A stretch of 64,000 nt of DNA from Scatophagus argus (GCF_020382885.2 NC_058499.1:1758001-1822000), one strand, 5' to 3'; positions 38,801 to 50,325 are shown, counted from the first letter of the stretch. Notes: a model not told the origin generated them from the sequence alone. Numbers and translations are program-made.

Positions 38801-39630
38801 GTTAAAGCTACGCTTATCAAAAATGCTTGTTTGTCCTATCAGAATTATAATGTTCTATATCAGCCAATTCTTCTCAGTTTAATAAACTGTCCACAATTTT
38901 CACGTGACTTTCGGTTTAATTGGTGACATCAGCAGGATGTTTCAGCTTGTCGGGCTGACAGTCTGACCGGCTGCTGTTGAGTTTTCATCCTTCTGAGGCT
39001 CTCCAAGCTGCTCAGCATCGTCCTCCACACCAGCCTGAGTTTCAGCTTCTTCTGCTTTCTCCAACACACCTGCACAGTCCAGAAAGAAACCCGAACGTTA
39101 ATACAAATTATTAATACAGTCAAATAGACGACAGATGGATAGATAGATAGATAGATAGATGGATAGATAGATACTTTATTGATCCCGAGGGAAAGTCAAG
39201 CATCCAGTAGCCCATTACAGCAGTGTAGGTTAGTCAAAAGCAAGCAAACAAACAACCAAACAAGGCTGTTAGTGCGAATAATAAACTAAACATACTAAAT
39301 GAACTAACATATGCTACATAATACAACACAACAGAGTGCAGAGAAAGCAGGTCGACCAGATTGACTGTGTGTCTAAAACAAGAGACTAAAGAGCCACAGT
39401 GTAAACATATGTAAAGTAAATATTAGTTTATTAAGAGTACAGTTAGCTCTGTCACCTCAGGTCAGTCTGGACTCACCTGCGGTGGACCTATCAGCCTGTC
39501 CATCACTTCCCGGCTCTCCGTCGTCCTCTGGCGGCCGCTCTGCAGTACTTCCACCCGGTTGTGAGTGCGTTTCCGTGTTTTCCTCCTCATCTTTCACCTT
39601 CTGCTCTTCATCTTCTCTGTGCTCCGACAT
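29616..39630 (-). CDS. iqub: iqub, IQ motif and ubiquitin domain-containing protein
   Basis: IQUB is an axonemal protein linked to radial spoke 1 and sperm-flagellum motility. Fourteen GT-AG exons join in frame to 789 aa (human 791): 39477-39630, 38968-39069, 38238-38342, 37324-37458, 36897-37064, 36451-36626, 33471-33632, 33047-33257, 32564-32739, 32066-32236, 31240-31416, 30909-31157, 30614-30799, 29616-29813. Order: acidic N-terminus; two similar short modules (exons 2-3); ubiquitin-like domain starting [16 protein letters not shown] (exons 4-5); [16 protein letters not shown] (exon 6); [12 protein letters not shown] (exon 7); an IQ motif [11 protein letters not shown] (exon 8) in an Arg/Glu helix; [12 protein letters not shown] (exon 9); [13 protein letters not shown] and [10 protein letters not shown] (exon 11); paired Cys pairs CRGC and CRDC, zinc-finger-like (exon 12); [13 protein letters not shown] (exon 13). 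Start: first ATG, MSEHRED, about 260 bp from an X-box. Exons 2 and 3 are a recent duplication. Confidence 0.95.
29819..29848. repeat. (CA)n microsatellite at the iqub last-exon acceptor
   Basis: Fifteen CA units on plus, so TG in the iqub transcript. The repeat ends six bases from the first base of the last iqub exon (29813) and takes the place of a normal pyrimidine tract. Confidence 0.9.
32808..32935. mobile_element. Fragment of a GTACTTGTACTT-type repeat
   Basis: Contains TTAGAGGTACTTGTACTTGA and ATGTTACTTCATACGG, which resemble positions 40028-40110 and 50705-50800. I recognise this as a widespread non-coding teleost element. It sits in an iqub intron; limits are approximate. Confidence 0.4.
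33633..36450 (-). other. Long iqub intron 6
   Basis: The largest iqub intron, about 2.8 kb. It holds a TG run around 35149-35167 and clusters of CACA, but no exon, RNA gene or clear mobile element that I can support. The protein sequence is continuous across it (RDTQ joined to TAELK). Confidence 0.7.
38238..38342 (-). repeat. iqub: iqub exon 3, duplicate of exon 2
   Basis: 105-nt exon encoding [20 protein letters not shown] and QPQRKDN. It is paralogous to exon 2 and shares its phase (starts with two bases of a codon, ends with one). The acceptor flank TTCTGGACTGTGCAG is identical to that of exon 2. Confidence 0.85.
38968..39069 (-). repeat. iqub: iqub exon 2, duplicate of exon 3
   Basis: 102-nt exon encoding [20 protein letters not shown] and [13 protein letters not shown]. 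It shares AEEAET, DAEQLG and PQ with exon 3. Both exons are multiples of three with equal phases at the two ends, so either can be skipped without a frameshift. Confidence 0.85.
39126..39345. mobile_element. Retroposon fragment with GATA-repeat tail
   Basis: A run of GATA/GATG units (39132-39170) is followed by ACTTTATTGATCCCGAGGGA and an A-rich stretch. This is a widespread teleost retroposon tail in reverse orientation. A related tail in the other orientation lies at 40375-40440. It lies in iqub intron 1. The exact family is not determined. Confidence 0.5.
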
Positions 39631-39892
39631 GGCAGCTCTACGCGACAGGCTAACGCTAGGTTAGCTTGTTAGCTACGCACTTTAAGTCAACTGCGCTGAA
39701 GTTAACAAGCGTGCTGTAAAGCACCTGCCTGCACGCTGAGTCAGTATAAAGAGCGGGGACACGGTGACAAACCGCCTTAAACTCCGTCTTCAACCCCCGT
39801 CTCCGTTTTATTCTTCTTATTTAACTAACGATTTAGCTAACACGGTCTCTAACGTTAGCTTGAGTCCCGGGCAACGCCAGAGTTTGGAGGAA

Positions 39893-39906
39893 GTTGCCAT
39901 AGCAAC
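39893..39906. promoter_or_regulatory. X-box (RFX site) upstream of iqub
   Basis: GTTGCCATAGCAAC fits the RFX consensus GTNRCC-N(0-3)-RGYAAC with a two-base spacer and is nearly palindromic. It lies 263 bp upstream of the iqub ATG in a CG-rich stretch. A GGCAAC half-site is close by (39870-39875). RFX factors drive ciliary genes, and iqub is a ciliary gene. Confidence 0.75.
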
Positions 39907-40027
39907 CACCGACGTCACTTGCGTCAGGTTCAACAGTCGATTGTTTCACGATGGACTTAACATGGAAAAGCTTTCTGTACCCGACACTTTTCTTAAAGTT
40001 ACTCTCATGCAGGTGCTTCGTATATAA

Positions 40028-40330
40028 CCGTGGAAAGTAAAGGCACTTGTACTTTACTACTTGAATATTTCCACTTTCTGTTACTTCATACTTATACTCC
40101 AGTACATTTCAGTGGGAACTATTGGACTTGTTAATCCACTAAATTTATTTCACGGCTTTAGTGTCCAACACAAAGAAGAATTGTATCAGAATTGTATGAA
40201 TTTTATCATGAGGACTATGTTGATCTCTAGTGGCAAATTTACAAACTAGTAGCATATAATTAAAGAAACCAAAAGATAAAAGTACTCTGACTGAAATAAA
40301 ATTTTAAATGCAGGACTTATGGTTGCCCAG
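40028..40330. mobile_element. GTACTT-type non-coding repeat element
   Basis: Opens with GTAAAGGCACTTGTACTTTA and TTCATACTTATACTCCAGTA, and ends near AAAGTACTCTGACTGAAATA and ATGCAGGACTTATGG. The internal words match 50705-51130 in the same order, so these are two copies of one element. No coding content. Confidence 0.55.
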
Positions 40331-40374
40331 TTTTACGTGATCTTGCAGTATTAAAACTAGAAGTGGCAGCCCAT

Positions 40375-40440
40375 CTTGACTTTCCCTTGGGATCAATAAA
40401 GTATCTATCTGTCCATCTATCTGTCTGTCTATCTATCAGT
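40375..40440 (+). mobile_element. Retroposon 3' tail with ATCT repeat
   Basis: CTTGACTTTCCCTTGGGATC then AATAAAGTATCTATCTGTCC and further ATCT units. This is the reverse of the fragment at 39126-39345. Confidence 0.5.
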
Positions 40441-42099
40441 AGCAGATGAAGAAAGACGTATCAGAGGTACACACACACACACACACACACACAGTTGAGT
40501 CACTTGTAAGAAATGCACTCGATCATTCGAACGGATGAAAACTCTTAAAGCGGCTTGTGTGTAGGGATGAGAACCAGGGTTATTTTAGTGACTCCACAGC
40601 CTCCCAGCTCTGTGCAGTGACAGTATGGAGGCTTTATGTTGAGCTGTACGTCGCTATTTCAGTCTGTGAGCCAGCGGAGGCGACAGGGTGGCCCCTGCAA
40701 AGCTCCACTAATCTGCAGCTGGCTCCCCAGAGATCAGGGAGCCTGCAGCAGAGCAGGAGGTCGGGGCCCCCGGCCTCCACCTGTCTCACACACACACACA
40801 CACAGGTATTCACAGGCTTGTCCTGTTCGCGCTCTTACAGGATCACACTGAGACACTCCAACACACACTGGGAGTGTGATGCTCTGTATGTAAATAAAGT
40901 ATGTGAGGTTACAAGGTGACAAGAATTCTGTGCTGTTCGCTTACCAGCCATCAGGTTACTGTGTCCAAGTGTTAATATGAATACCAGCAACATAAAGCTG
41001 CTGTTTTACGAGGGAGCTTCAAGAATTAGGAATCAAGTGGGTTGCCTGTTAGCTTTTCAAACTTTCGTTGACTTACAGACAATATTCGTTATGTGTAAGA
41101 CAAAAAGCAAAAAATTCACAAAAACTTTTTTTTTTTTTTGGTTCAGAAGACAAAGGAAATATAATCCTAAAGGTAGGGCTGCTAAGATACTTCAGATATT
41201 TTTGGGAATATTTGCAGGGACTCTGTTCACATCTCAACAGCAATCAGCAAATCAAAGCTTCCAATCATTTCATTTGGCCAAATCAAGTGAGTGGACGGCC
41301 TACCTGGACTCCACCTGTGTCTTCACTGAGCTCCATCTTTATTTACAGTCAGTCGGCGGCTGTCACTTAATATTGTACTGGTATGTTCTGCACCAGAATG
41401 CTTCACATAATTGGTCACCGTTAAATTCCCTTTATAAATGTATTTGCTGTTGCAGACGAGTAGGACATAAATGTCATTTCTAGCAGACGGGGCTGAAAAA
41501 AAATTGTTCAATCAACAAGGTTTCATCTTTTTAAATAAAACTTAACATCTCAACAAAAGGCTTTAGACTGAGAAAAGGAGGGCAGTAAACCTGAGGCGAT
41601 AAGTGCAGAGAAAAGCCCAAAACAACTTAAATCAAGCTGATAAAAGTCACTAAAAGTCAATAACAAACAGCATAAAGCCAAGAGCATTTAAAATCAGAGC
41701 AGGAAACAATTACAAAACCATTTCCTCATAAAAGAGGATTTAAAGCCCGATCAAGAACGACTCCGCTGTCGCCTGGTTGCCAATTTTCCCTCCGCTGACG
41801 CTTTTACTCAGCCAACAGTTTTATGAGACTTCATCTCACATGTCTTAGGCAGAGCAGCGGAGGAAAAAATAGATCCGAATGACTTTGTTTTCCACGAAAC
41901 AACAAATGGCAAAGTTGTTGGCTGCATGAGTCCGGGGTCTAAGCCCAGAGGCTTGTGGGATCTTGAATGTGGGATTCCCGCCAAACATGACAAAGACCCG
42001 GCTTAGCTCACACAATAGCACACGTAACCCGCTTCTATTTAAGAGCAGCAGGCCAGGTGTTGCCCACACGCCCCTCGCTGTGTTTGTGCAGGCGGAAAG

Positions 42100-42119
42100 C
42101 AGGTCACACCTAAATATAA
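42100..42119 (+). promoter_or_regulatory. asb15 (first copy) E-box-like plus MEF2/TATA core
   Basis: CAGGTCACACC is followed directly by CTAAATATAA, which fits the MEF2 consensus YTAWWWWTAR and can serve as a TATA element. The second asb15 copy has CAGGTGACACC then CTATAAATAG at 50293-50312, aligned base for base. A donor (CAG|GTGAGAATT) follows at 42182, so a short non-coding first exon starts about 30 bp downstream. Confidence 0.65.
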
Positions 42120-42139
42120 AAACAGTGAGTGCTGTTTGC

Positions 42140-42182
42140 GGGGCAGCAACCCGTCAGCGAGAGCCGCCAACATACCTCACAG
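42140..42182 (+). other. asb15: asb15 (first copy) non-coding first exon
   Basis: Inferred 5' UTR exon between the TATA-like element and the donor CACAG|GTGAGAATTC. The coding exon's acceptor is CCTGCACAG just before 42832, two bases ahead of the ATG. The second copy has the same layout with donor CAG|GTGAGAATCG. The exact start is not visible. Confidence 0.5.
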
Positions 42183-42833
42183 GTGAGAATTCTTACGCTC
42201 GTCAGCAGAGACGTGCAGGTATTTCACTCCACAGAGGATTTTTAACTGGATGTTTTTGTCACAGTTTGGATTTTCGTCGCTGGGAGGAGGTCAGTCGGTG
42301 TGAATTTGTCAGCAGGCGATCCTGCGTTTCTTTCTGTCCGCTCAGCAGATGGACACAATAAGATCTGTCACATGTTTGTCTTGTCATGTTTACGGAGATC
42401 CTTCAATAGTCAAACAAAGTTACGTTTAGAATATTTAACTCATGCTTTATGTAAGGGACTGTTTGCTGGAAAACCATGTGACTTTGTGCAGGAGAGGAGC
42501 ATTTGGAAGCCAAGATATTCACTTCATTTGGAATCAGAAAATTCTTCAAATTTGAAACTTTTTGCTGGCCTTTGTGACAAATTTCACATATTTTCTGTCT
42601 CAGCCTACCTCAAAGCAGGTTATTCCAACAGTCAACAGGAATTAATTACTCATGTTAGCCGGATGATATGCCAGATGTTTTGGTTTCAGCTCGTTCTGCT
42701 GCCCCCAAGTGGCCAAAAGATCAGCTGATGTACTTTAAAGCTCAGGTGATTTGTAGTCAATGTGCTCAAAAATGCAAATGTCCTTGAAATGCTGTTAAAG
42801 AGCAGGACTCGCGTGTCTCGCCCCTGCACAGTG

Positions 42834-45800
42834 ATGAACACCTACGAGGAACACGGCGAAGAGGAGCTCAGTGACTCCATCATCCAGCTAAGTATTCAGG
42901 ACTCCTGCCAGGATGCCTTTCTGAAATCTGCAGCAAGGTATGGCAGCCACAGACTTCACCCTCCTCCAAATAAAACACCTTTGATAGTGTGATCAGGCCC
43001 AGCTGACTGCCCTGTGCCCCCTCTGCTCCTGGCTGTTAGTTTAACAGCAGCGACGGATGAAAATCTGAGAGTCCTGGCTGCCATCGAGCAAGGTAGGCTG
43101 GACATACCTTCACCATTACAGAGCGCTGTGTTTGGCCCGTTGGCCCTCCTCTGACAGTCACAAGGCCAGCAGCTGCAGGTGAGGACTGCCAGGCATCAGG
43201 AGGCTGGCAGTCCGACAGAGAGACGGAGATAAATAAACAGAGAGGTTGGAGAAAGGTGTAGTATGGGAGGAGGACAGGAGGAAGAGGAGGGACTGTGGAC
43301 AGATGTGAAGGAAAAGTAACATACCCAACGCTGGAGCTCTGGGTGTTTTCAAAAATCTCTCCTCTCTTCTTTCTCAAACCCTGTGTTGTTGTCTTGTCGC
43401 CGTGGTGACCAGGTGAGGTCTCGGTCCTCAGGGAAATGCTGAGCTGCACCTTCGCCTTCAGGGAGTCGGACAGTCGTGGCTGGTTGCCCCTCCATCGAGC
43501 CGCGTCCCAGCCGGTCCTGGAGGTTCTGGAGACCGTTTTGAGATGTGAGTCCATCTGGTTGGTGTAAAGCCACTTTCTTCATCTCTCAGATCGTTTTATT
43601 AGCTCCTTTCAGCGTTAAAGCTGTCACCATGTACAGCATGATCTTAGGAAGAGAAGAAGAAAAAGGGAAGTAGGTTCAACACCTGCTACTGCTAAGTGTA
43701 CAGTATGAACACTTCCTCCTACGAGCTTAATATTAGCTGATGTTTTTCACATTAACAAAGCAGGGGTGCGTGTAAAGAGTAATTACTGTTGGTTCAAAAT
43801 GTTCTACGATGAGATGCACGTTTATTTGATTCCTAAAAATGTTTATTTTGAAAGCTAAAAACCCAGCTTGATAATAAATGGTAAATGTATTCTGTATATT
43901 GGTTCTCTTTCCTCTGTCAGTGATGTGCTCATCTGGAAAATAACAAACCTGAAATCATTTTCCTCAAAGCCAGGGCCGTAGGTTTGGTTTTCAGCATCCA
44001 GGGCTGGGGCACATTAGTGTCAAACACTTCACTTCCTGCGTGGTTTTTTCTAATGCACTGATTTGTGTCTTTTTCTGCGGTAGTTAACAGTAAATTTATT
44101 TATGTAAAGGAAAGCACAAAATTCAGGCACCTGGTGACAAAACAGACTATAATGCAGTCATGGTTCCTCAAAATAAAAATTTTTAGGAGGGGAGTTTAGT
44201 GTTGAAATCTGTGCCTTCCAGGACACCTCAGGTTGAATGCAGGGGAGGCGACGGGAACGCTGGCATCATCAAAATAATGGCTGCCTGAAATAATATTAAT
44301 CCACAGAAAAGTCCACTGAGAAAAGATGCTGATGGCAGCTGATGGCAGCTGATGGCAGCGGTCCTCTCGGCCTAAAATAACCTGTGATGTCTTCTCTGGA
44401 GGTCAGCCAGCCGTGAGGTTCACCGACTCAGCTGCCAGGTTAGCACAGGTGGCATCACGATACGAACTCCAGGAATGTGAATGTTGACCCGTGTTGTGTT
44501 CGTGTCAGTGGCGGCTCAGGGGCTCAGCCTGGAGGAGAGGACGGCCGTGGGCGGGGAGACGCCGCTGACGCTGGCAGTCAAAGCCGGACTGGTGCAGAAT
44601 GTGAAGAGCCTGCTGGAGCACGGAGCCTCACCTCACAACGCCAACAGCAGAAACGAGTCGCCGCTGCTGCTCGGTAACGCTGCGAAGGCTGCGGGTCACA
44701 ACTTACATTACCCAGAAAACTACTAAATAAATAAAGAAAAACTGAGCAAAAAGATGCTAAAAACAGAACTTGTGTTAAGAGACACCTTTTACTGTACACA
44801 GACATCAGGTTCATCGTTCAACATCAAACATACTGACAAATGCACACAAACACGGCCGGACTGGGACCAGACAGTTTGACAGCAGGAAACACAGAACTGA
44901 GGGGTTTTTTGGTTTGCGTCCTGGCATCCCAGAGCTGAGTGGGCTAATAAAACAGCTAGCTCCACAGCTAACTGAGCTAACTGAGCTAACGGTGGTCACT
45001 TTAGCAACAATAAAAGCAGAAAACTCTTTGAATCACAGAGAGTTCAGGCAGAGCAGCTGGAGGACATCAGAGGGAAAACATTTTTCTCTTTAAACATGAT
45101 TCAAAGTCGTGTATTTGCACAACATCACTGAACCACAGACACTCGACTCCAGCAGTGCCAAGTTCAAAAGACACCACACTGGATGCAAAATTAATATACA
45201 AACACTGGCAAAAAGGTGATGAACTTAAGCTGATTTTTTTTTTTTTGCAGCGGTGAGGGCGGACTCTTACGAGATGACATGCACGCTGGTCGCTCATGGC
45301 GCCTGGGTGGAGCAAGTTTGCCGGAAGAAGTGGACGGCAATGCACGAGGCGGCCAAGGTAGGCAACGTGGACGTCCTGATGCTTCTGCTGAGGAACGGCG
45401 GCCGGGTAAACCACAAGGACGTGACCGGGGTGACGCCACTCGCCGTGGCTGCAGAGCACGGACATTTCCACATCACGGAGATCCTGCTGAGCTGTGGTCA
45501 GTTTAGAGACTGGGCGTGGAAGTGCATTAATGTGTCAAATCTCACAGAGGCAATGAAGAAATCATAGCACATTACAATACACCAAAATTAAATCGTTTGC
45601 TTGACAAAAGTCTTTGAAACAAAACATTTGACTCATTCTGACAGCATGAGGGATTTATCATTTTCCATTTTCAGGTGTGCAAAGGTCCAACCTGCCCTTG
45701 TGTCCTCCCTCTCTCCCCTGCTTAGGTAGCAGAGTGAACTCTCAGGCCTGCAATGGGGAAAGTGTCCTGCAGGACGCGGCCGGATCAGGAAACACCGCCT

Positions 45801-48800
45801 GCGTTCGGCTGCTGCTGGACAACGGAGCCGACCCCAATCTGCCCAGCGTCACGGGACACCTTCCCATCCACAAGGCGGCTTACGCGGGACACTACGAGTG
45901 AGCTCCAAGTCCCATTCATCCACACATCCTTGTAAAAAAGGTGGTGCTACGGGCTTCTTGACACGTGGCTAACACACTGGCAATAAGCTAGTGTTGGTCT
46001 GTCACTGTCAGTACCAGGCCATCAGTGTGACGTCTGTACGTTATTTCAATCAGTCAAGAGAAGCTTACTGAAGAGGGTGAAAACATAAAACTCTTGGAGC
46101 TACCTTGATAATTTGGTCGCTAACCAGACAACAGGTTTGTACAGTTTATGTACTTGTACCATGAGCTCCTGTCTGAAAACTACAGACCACTCTCCTCTCT
46201 CACGGAGCAGCTTATACTCCATCAGGTGAGGGGAAGTAAATGACACACAGGTATAAAACAAAGATGGCCTCCCCTCAGAGGTCAGCAGGGTCAAGACAGT
46301 TTGCTATTGGTTGACAGCACAATTTTGCATCACAAGTTCACTAAAACTGAACTCAACATGAAAAATTCACATGGAATTACTTCACCCTGAGAATAAATCT
46401 GCTGATTGCACTGATTTGATCAAAATCAATGGATTTCAGCAACAGTTTTAAAGGCTGGACCTTTAGGTTCGAGGTCTTTCTGACTGTTGATTGGAACCCT
46501 GTTTTCATTTTGCTCAGTGCTCTGAAGATGCTGATACCTCTGACCACCAAGAAGGCCATTAAGGAAGCGGGTCAGAGCCCGATCCACTCTGCAGCAGATG
46601 GAGGCCACCGCTGCTGTCTGGAGCTCCTGCTGGCCTGCAGCTTTGACGTCAACTACCGCATGAACACCAGAAACTCAGAAAACTACCGGGACATGAGGCG
46701 GAGCGCCTTGTACTTTGCAGTCTCCAACGGGGATGTGAACTGCACCAAAGTCCTGCTGGCGGCCGGAGCGAAGACGGACCTGGACCCGCTGTGCTGCCTC
46801 CTGGTGGCGGTCAGGTCTGGACACTACGAGATCGTGAAGCTGCTGCTGGCGGCCAAAGCGGACGTGAACTGTTACTTCACGGTGGTGAGCGACACGGCGT
46901 TTCCCACGGCGCTGCAGTACTGCCTGAAGGACGAGGTGATGATGAGGCTGCTGCTCAACAGCGGCTACAAGGTGGAGACCTGCTTTCAGTGTCAGCACGA
47001 CAGCATCTTTGATGGTGCAGATGAGGGGGAGGGGAAAATTCCAGTGAGTGATGACTGTTTTTGTTTTCTTTAAAGCAAGTGTTTAGTACATTTTTATTTT
47101 TTCACATTTTCTTAAATGCTTTCCTGCACGCTGCCCGTCTGTATCACAGTTTGTATCACGAGCCGCCAAATTCACACTCACAGCCAGACGACCAACTTCA
47201 TGTCACACTTGCTGTTACCACCAGCAACCACAGGTGTCACCAAATCAACCAGGGCTGAAATATCAGGGATTATTACTGTAATGTTCAGTTCCAGTGTTGT
47301 TTAAGTTTTTGCTAATTTTTTGCAACCCTATTAAGTTTAAAGTTGAATGCACAAGGATTAAAGATATTTTCAGATCGTTTAAACGTCTCAGCAGAGAAAA
47401 CAATTGGATATAAAAAGATCTGAAGTTAAATCTCTCTGTGTGAATGAGATCCTTAGTTACTGACAAAGACCACAAGAGGGTGCCCCTTCTTAAAAAGAAC
47501 AGAGTGGACGCAGCTGCATAGAAGAAGTTTGCTTTCATACTTTAATGCAGACTTCTAAAGAAAACACGGCTGACCTGCTGGATGTCTGTCCTCTCTCCAG
47601 TTTTGTGAGTTCATGAGCCTCTGCTGCATCGTGCATTTGGCTGGGAGCATCATCCGGATCCTGCTGGACTACGTGAGCCACGTCCACATCTGCTCCAAAC
47701 TCAGACTCATCCTGGAGAAGCAGGCCGAGTGGCCCGACATATGTGACATCCTCTGTGAGTTTATCCACGATTTGGTCAGAATTATCAGGCTGGAGAGGTG
47801 CATCGTCTCACCTGACGAGATCACACTTCAATGAAATAAAACTGAAATTAAAACAAAATCAAGCAGAGTCGTTACATCACACAGCAACAGACAGCACAGA
47901 CTGAGACGATCGCTCTGAGACCCGCTGATCATGAGGTCTGTCAGGAGCTGTTGGACTGATTGATCACACTGTCCAGCAAGACAGAATATCAGAATATTCC
48001 GTTTTTTTAGGGAAGGGAAAATAAATCGCTCACAAGCACCACCTTAAACACAAAGTTTTTCAGGAAAACCCTTTAAGACACAGTGTCCAAAACAAACTTA
48101 ACGACGTTAGAAGTTCAGGTAAAAAACGGACCGAGAGATCCAAGAACAACAAGCAATCAGTCCAGAAGGTCACCAAATTAAAGCAGGAACACATGAAGAA
48201 ACACAGAGAGGATAAAAACTTACTTAATAAAACAAGAGCACCAAACCCTGACACCTAACAGTTACAGAATAACATTATTATTCATTAGAGAAAAGGAAGT
48301 GACCTCTTTTAGCTCCGTTTTTGGTCTCCACACCTCCTGAAGGAAAGATCTGCTCTCTGTGTTCTCCAGCTCGTCTCTAGCTGGATTTTTACACCTCAGT
48401 TGAAACAAATGTCACGTGATACACTGAAAAACGCTGATTACAGCTGCTTTAAGGTCATGCTCCTCTGCGACGTCTTCTCCACTTCACATGAAGCATCAAA
48501 ATCCACTGTCAGTCGGTTTATATTAAACTGTCCTGAGTGCATTCCTGCTCTCCAGAAGATGAATCCTTTCAATCAATTTCAATAACTCGTCCTCAGAATA
48601 AACTTTTGGCTCCACTGCCGCTAAAACAGACCATCATTACGCTGCTTCCCACTGCGGCTGTAAAGATCACTGCAGCCTTAAGGGGGCAGCAGCAGCACTG
48701 GGGAACTTAAAGTTTCTTGTGTCTTTAAACAAATTTTATTACAGAATGAAAATGAATAAAGTGATTTTCTGAACCTTACCCTCCAGGCAGCCCTCGCTCC

Positions 48801-48962
48801 CTCAGACACCTCTGCAGACTGGAGATCAGGAAGCGTCTGACCCTGAAGAGACTCAGCAACCCTGAAATCATGAACTCACACATTTTCCCTCCCAGACTGA
48901 AGAGCTTCTTACTGTACCAGGAGCTCGATCTCTACAGCCAGGACCCTGAACGCGTCACGTGA
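42834..48962 (+). CDS. asb15: asb15, ankyrin repeat and SOCS box protein, first tandem copy
   Basis: ASB15 is a muscle-enriched substrate receptor for a Cullin-5/Elongin ubiquitin ligase. Nine coding exons join in frame to 575 aa: 42834-42937, 43040-43092, 43413-43544, 44509-44673, 45251-45496, 45726-45897, 46518-47043, 47601-47754, 48787-48962. The N-terminus has the ASB15-type IIQLSIQDS, resembling a ubiquitin-interacting motif. Ankyrin repeats fill exons 3-7: [94 protein letters not shown]. The last exon carries the SOCS box; its BC box [10 protein letters not shown] keeps the Cys, while the human Cul5-box LPLP is IFPP here. Human ASB15 is 588 aa. It lies head-to-tail with a second copy, and 192 bp of exon 7 is almost identical to that copy. 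Start: ATG just after the acceptor. Confidence 0.93.
46777..46968 (+). repeat. asb15: Near-identical tract shared with the second asb15 copy
   Basis: Sixty-four codons of exon 7 that differ from 53963-54154 at only 6 of 192 bases. The preceding 96 bases of the same exon differ at 30 positions. See the gene-conversion finding. Confidence 0.9.
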
Positions 48963-50292
48963 AGAGACCTGCCTGCGTTCAAAGGATGTAATTATTTTTG
49001 ATCTTTGTAATCTCTGGCTTTGATAGGCACAGCAGCATATAAATAACTGTAATTAACTATTATTATTTGTTATTTTTAAAGTACTATTTTATTAATTGCA
49101 ATTGATTGTGAGCAGATTGTAAAAAACTGAATCTGTGTTTGCAGAAAATGAAAATGTTGAAAATTTTTTTCTCACATTTCAGCCCATTTAATGCAAGTCG
49201 AATGTGTTTTGTATTTCAAGGTGATGATGATCAGTCCAGGAATATCTGTGGTCCTCAAACGCATCACTGTTGTTCCTTCACTACCATGAACACACACACT
49301 GTAGTTTATTTTGTCCCATTCCCACACACACACCATCCTGCCACAAGTACTCACTAGAGCTCCAAATGTGGATTAATCCGCTGCTGAAAATAGTCCCCAA
49401 CAACTAAGTAACATTTAAGTTAAATAAATATATAAACTCTTCACCGAGAACCAAAGACAAGGAAGTCAAAGTACTGAGAGACAGACCGACATGCTGTTGG
49501 TTTTGGTGAGCTGCGGCTTAAGATTATTTTCATTACTATTTAATCGTTTTCTGTGCAAAATAACAAAGAAATCCCAACATTTCGAAAGCTGCAACCAGCA
49601 GATGTTTGACATTTTTGCTTGAGAAGTGACTGAATTAATCAGTGATCACAATAGTCGGCAACTAATTTTCTTTTGATGGACCAATCAATTAATCGACCAA
49701 TCACGGCAGTTATTGACGATCACAGAGTAAATATCAGAGCCAATCAGTCAGTCAGCAGTCACCTGGTGCCTGTAAGGTGCGATATGTTCAGGACCCAAGT
49801 TCACTGGTTTATTATTTAGAATTTTGAAAGAAATTTGAATATTCAGTCAGTTCAGACAGACAGACAGATTGTCCTTTTCTGTGAGGATGTCCTTCATTTG
49901 GTGGACGACAGGAAAAACGCCCAGCAGTCCCCCAAACCAGTAGCATGTTACTGAGAATTGTCTTCTTGGCGTAGAAACGTGTTCAAAGTCGTTCGGATTG
50001 ACGGCGCTGACGAGGCGCGAAAAGGTCGAAGGTCCGAGGTGCGAGCCTGCAGCAGGTGGAGCAGCTCCTCGAGGCCTCTTCGTTGTTCCTGCAGGTTCTC
50101 GTCGATTGGCTGCCTCCCAGCGTTGGCGGTCTGATGTTAAATCTCAGTCTGATGAACCATAATAACACAATAAATATTCACACAACAGTGCGGCTCGTTA
50201 TTGTTTGTCATTAGCTGTGGAAAATGTGTGCGGGGTGACATTACACTCCATTAGGTGCTGTGGAAACGGCCTGCATGTTAAACACACTGGAA
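48963..50292. other. Spacer between the two asb15 genes
   Basis: 3' UTR of the first asb15 copy, then AT-rich unique sequence up to the second promoter. No exon and no mobile element that I can name. A plausible poly(A) signal AATAAA is at 49423-49428. Confidence 0.6.
49423..49428 (+). terminator. Candidate poly(A) signal of the first asb15 copy
   Basis: AATAAA, 461 bp past the stop codon. I saw no earlier canonical hexamer downstream of the stop. Confidence 0.35.
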
Positions 50293-50312
50293 CAGGTGAC
50301 ACCTATAAATAG
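50293..50312 (+). promoter_or_regulatory. asb15 (second copy) E-box plus MEF2/TATA core
   Basis: CAGGTG (an E-box, CANNTG) is followed by ACAC and CTATAAATAG, a perfect CTA(A/T)4TAG MEF2 site that also reads as a TATA box. Its geometry is identical to 42100-42119. A donor CAG|GTGAGAATCG follows at 50443. A muscle promoter is inferred, as expected for asb15. Confidence 0.7.
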
Positions 50313-50325
50313 CACCGTGAGAGAG

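Larger units (their letters stand above)
39631..42099. other. Intergenic region between iqub and asb15
   Basis: Divergent promoters lie at its two ends: the iqub X-box (39893) and the asb15 core promoter (42100). Between them are a GTACTT-type repeat (40028-40330), a retroposon tail with ATCT units (40375-40440), a CA repeat (40469-40493) and AT-rich unique sequence. Human ndufa5 would sit here, but no frame resembling it is visible. Confidence 0.6.
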
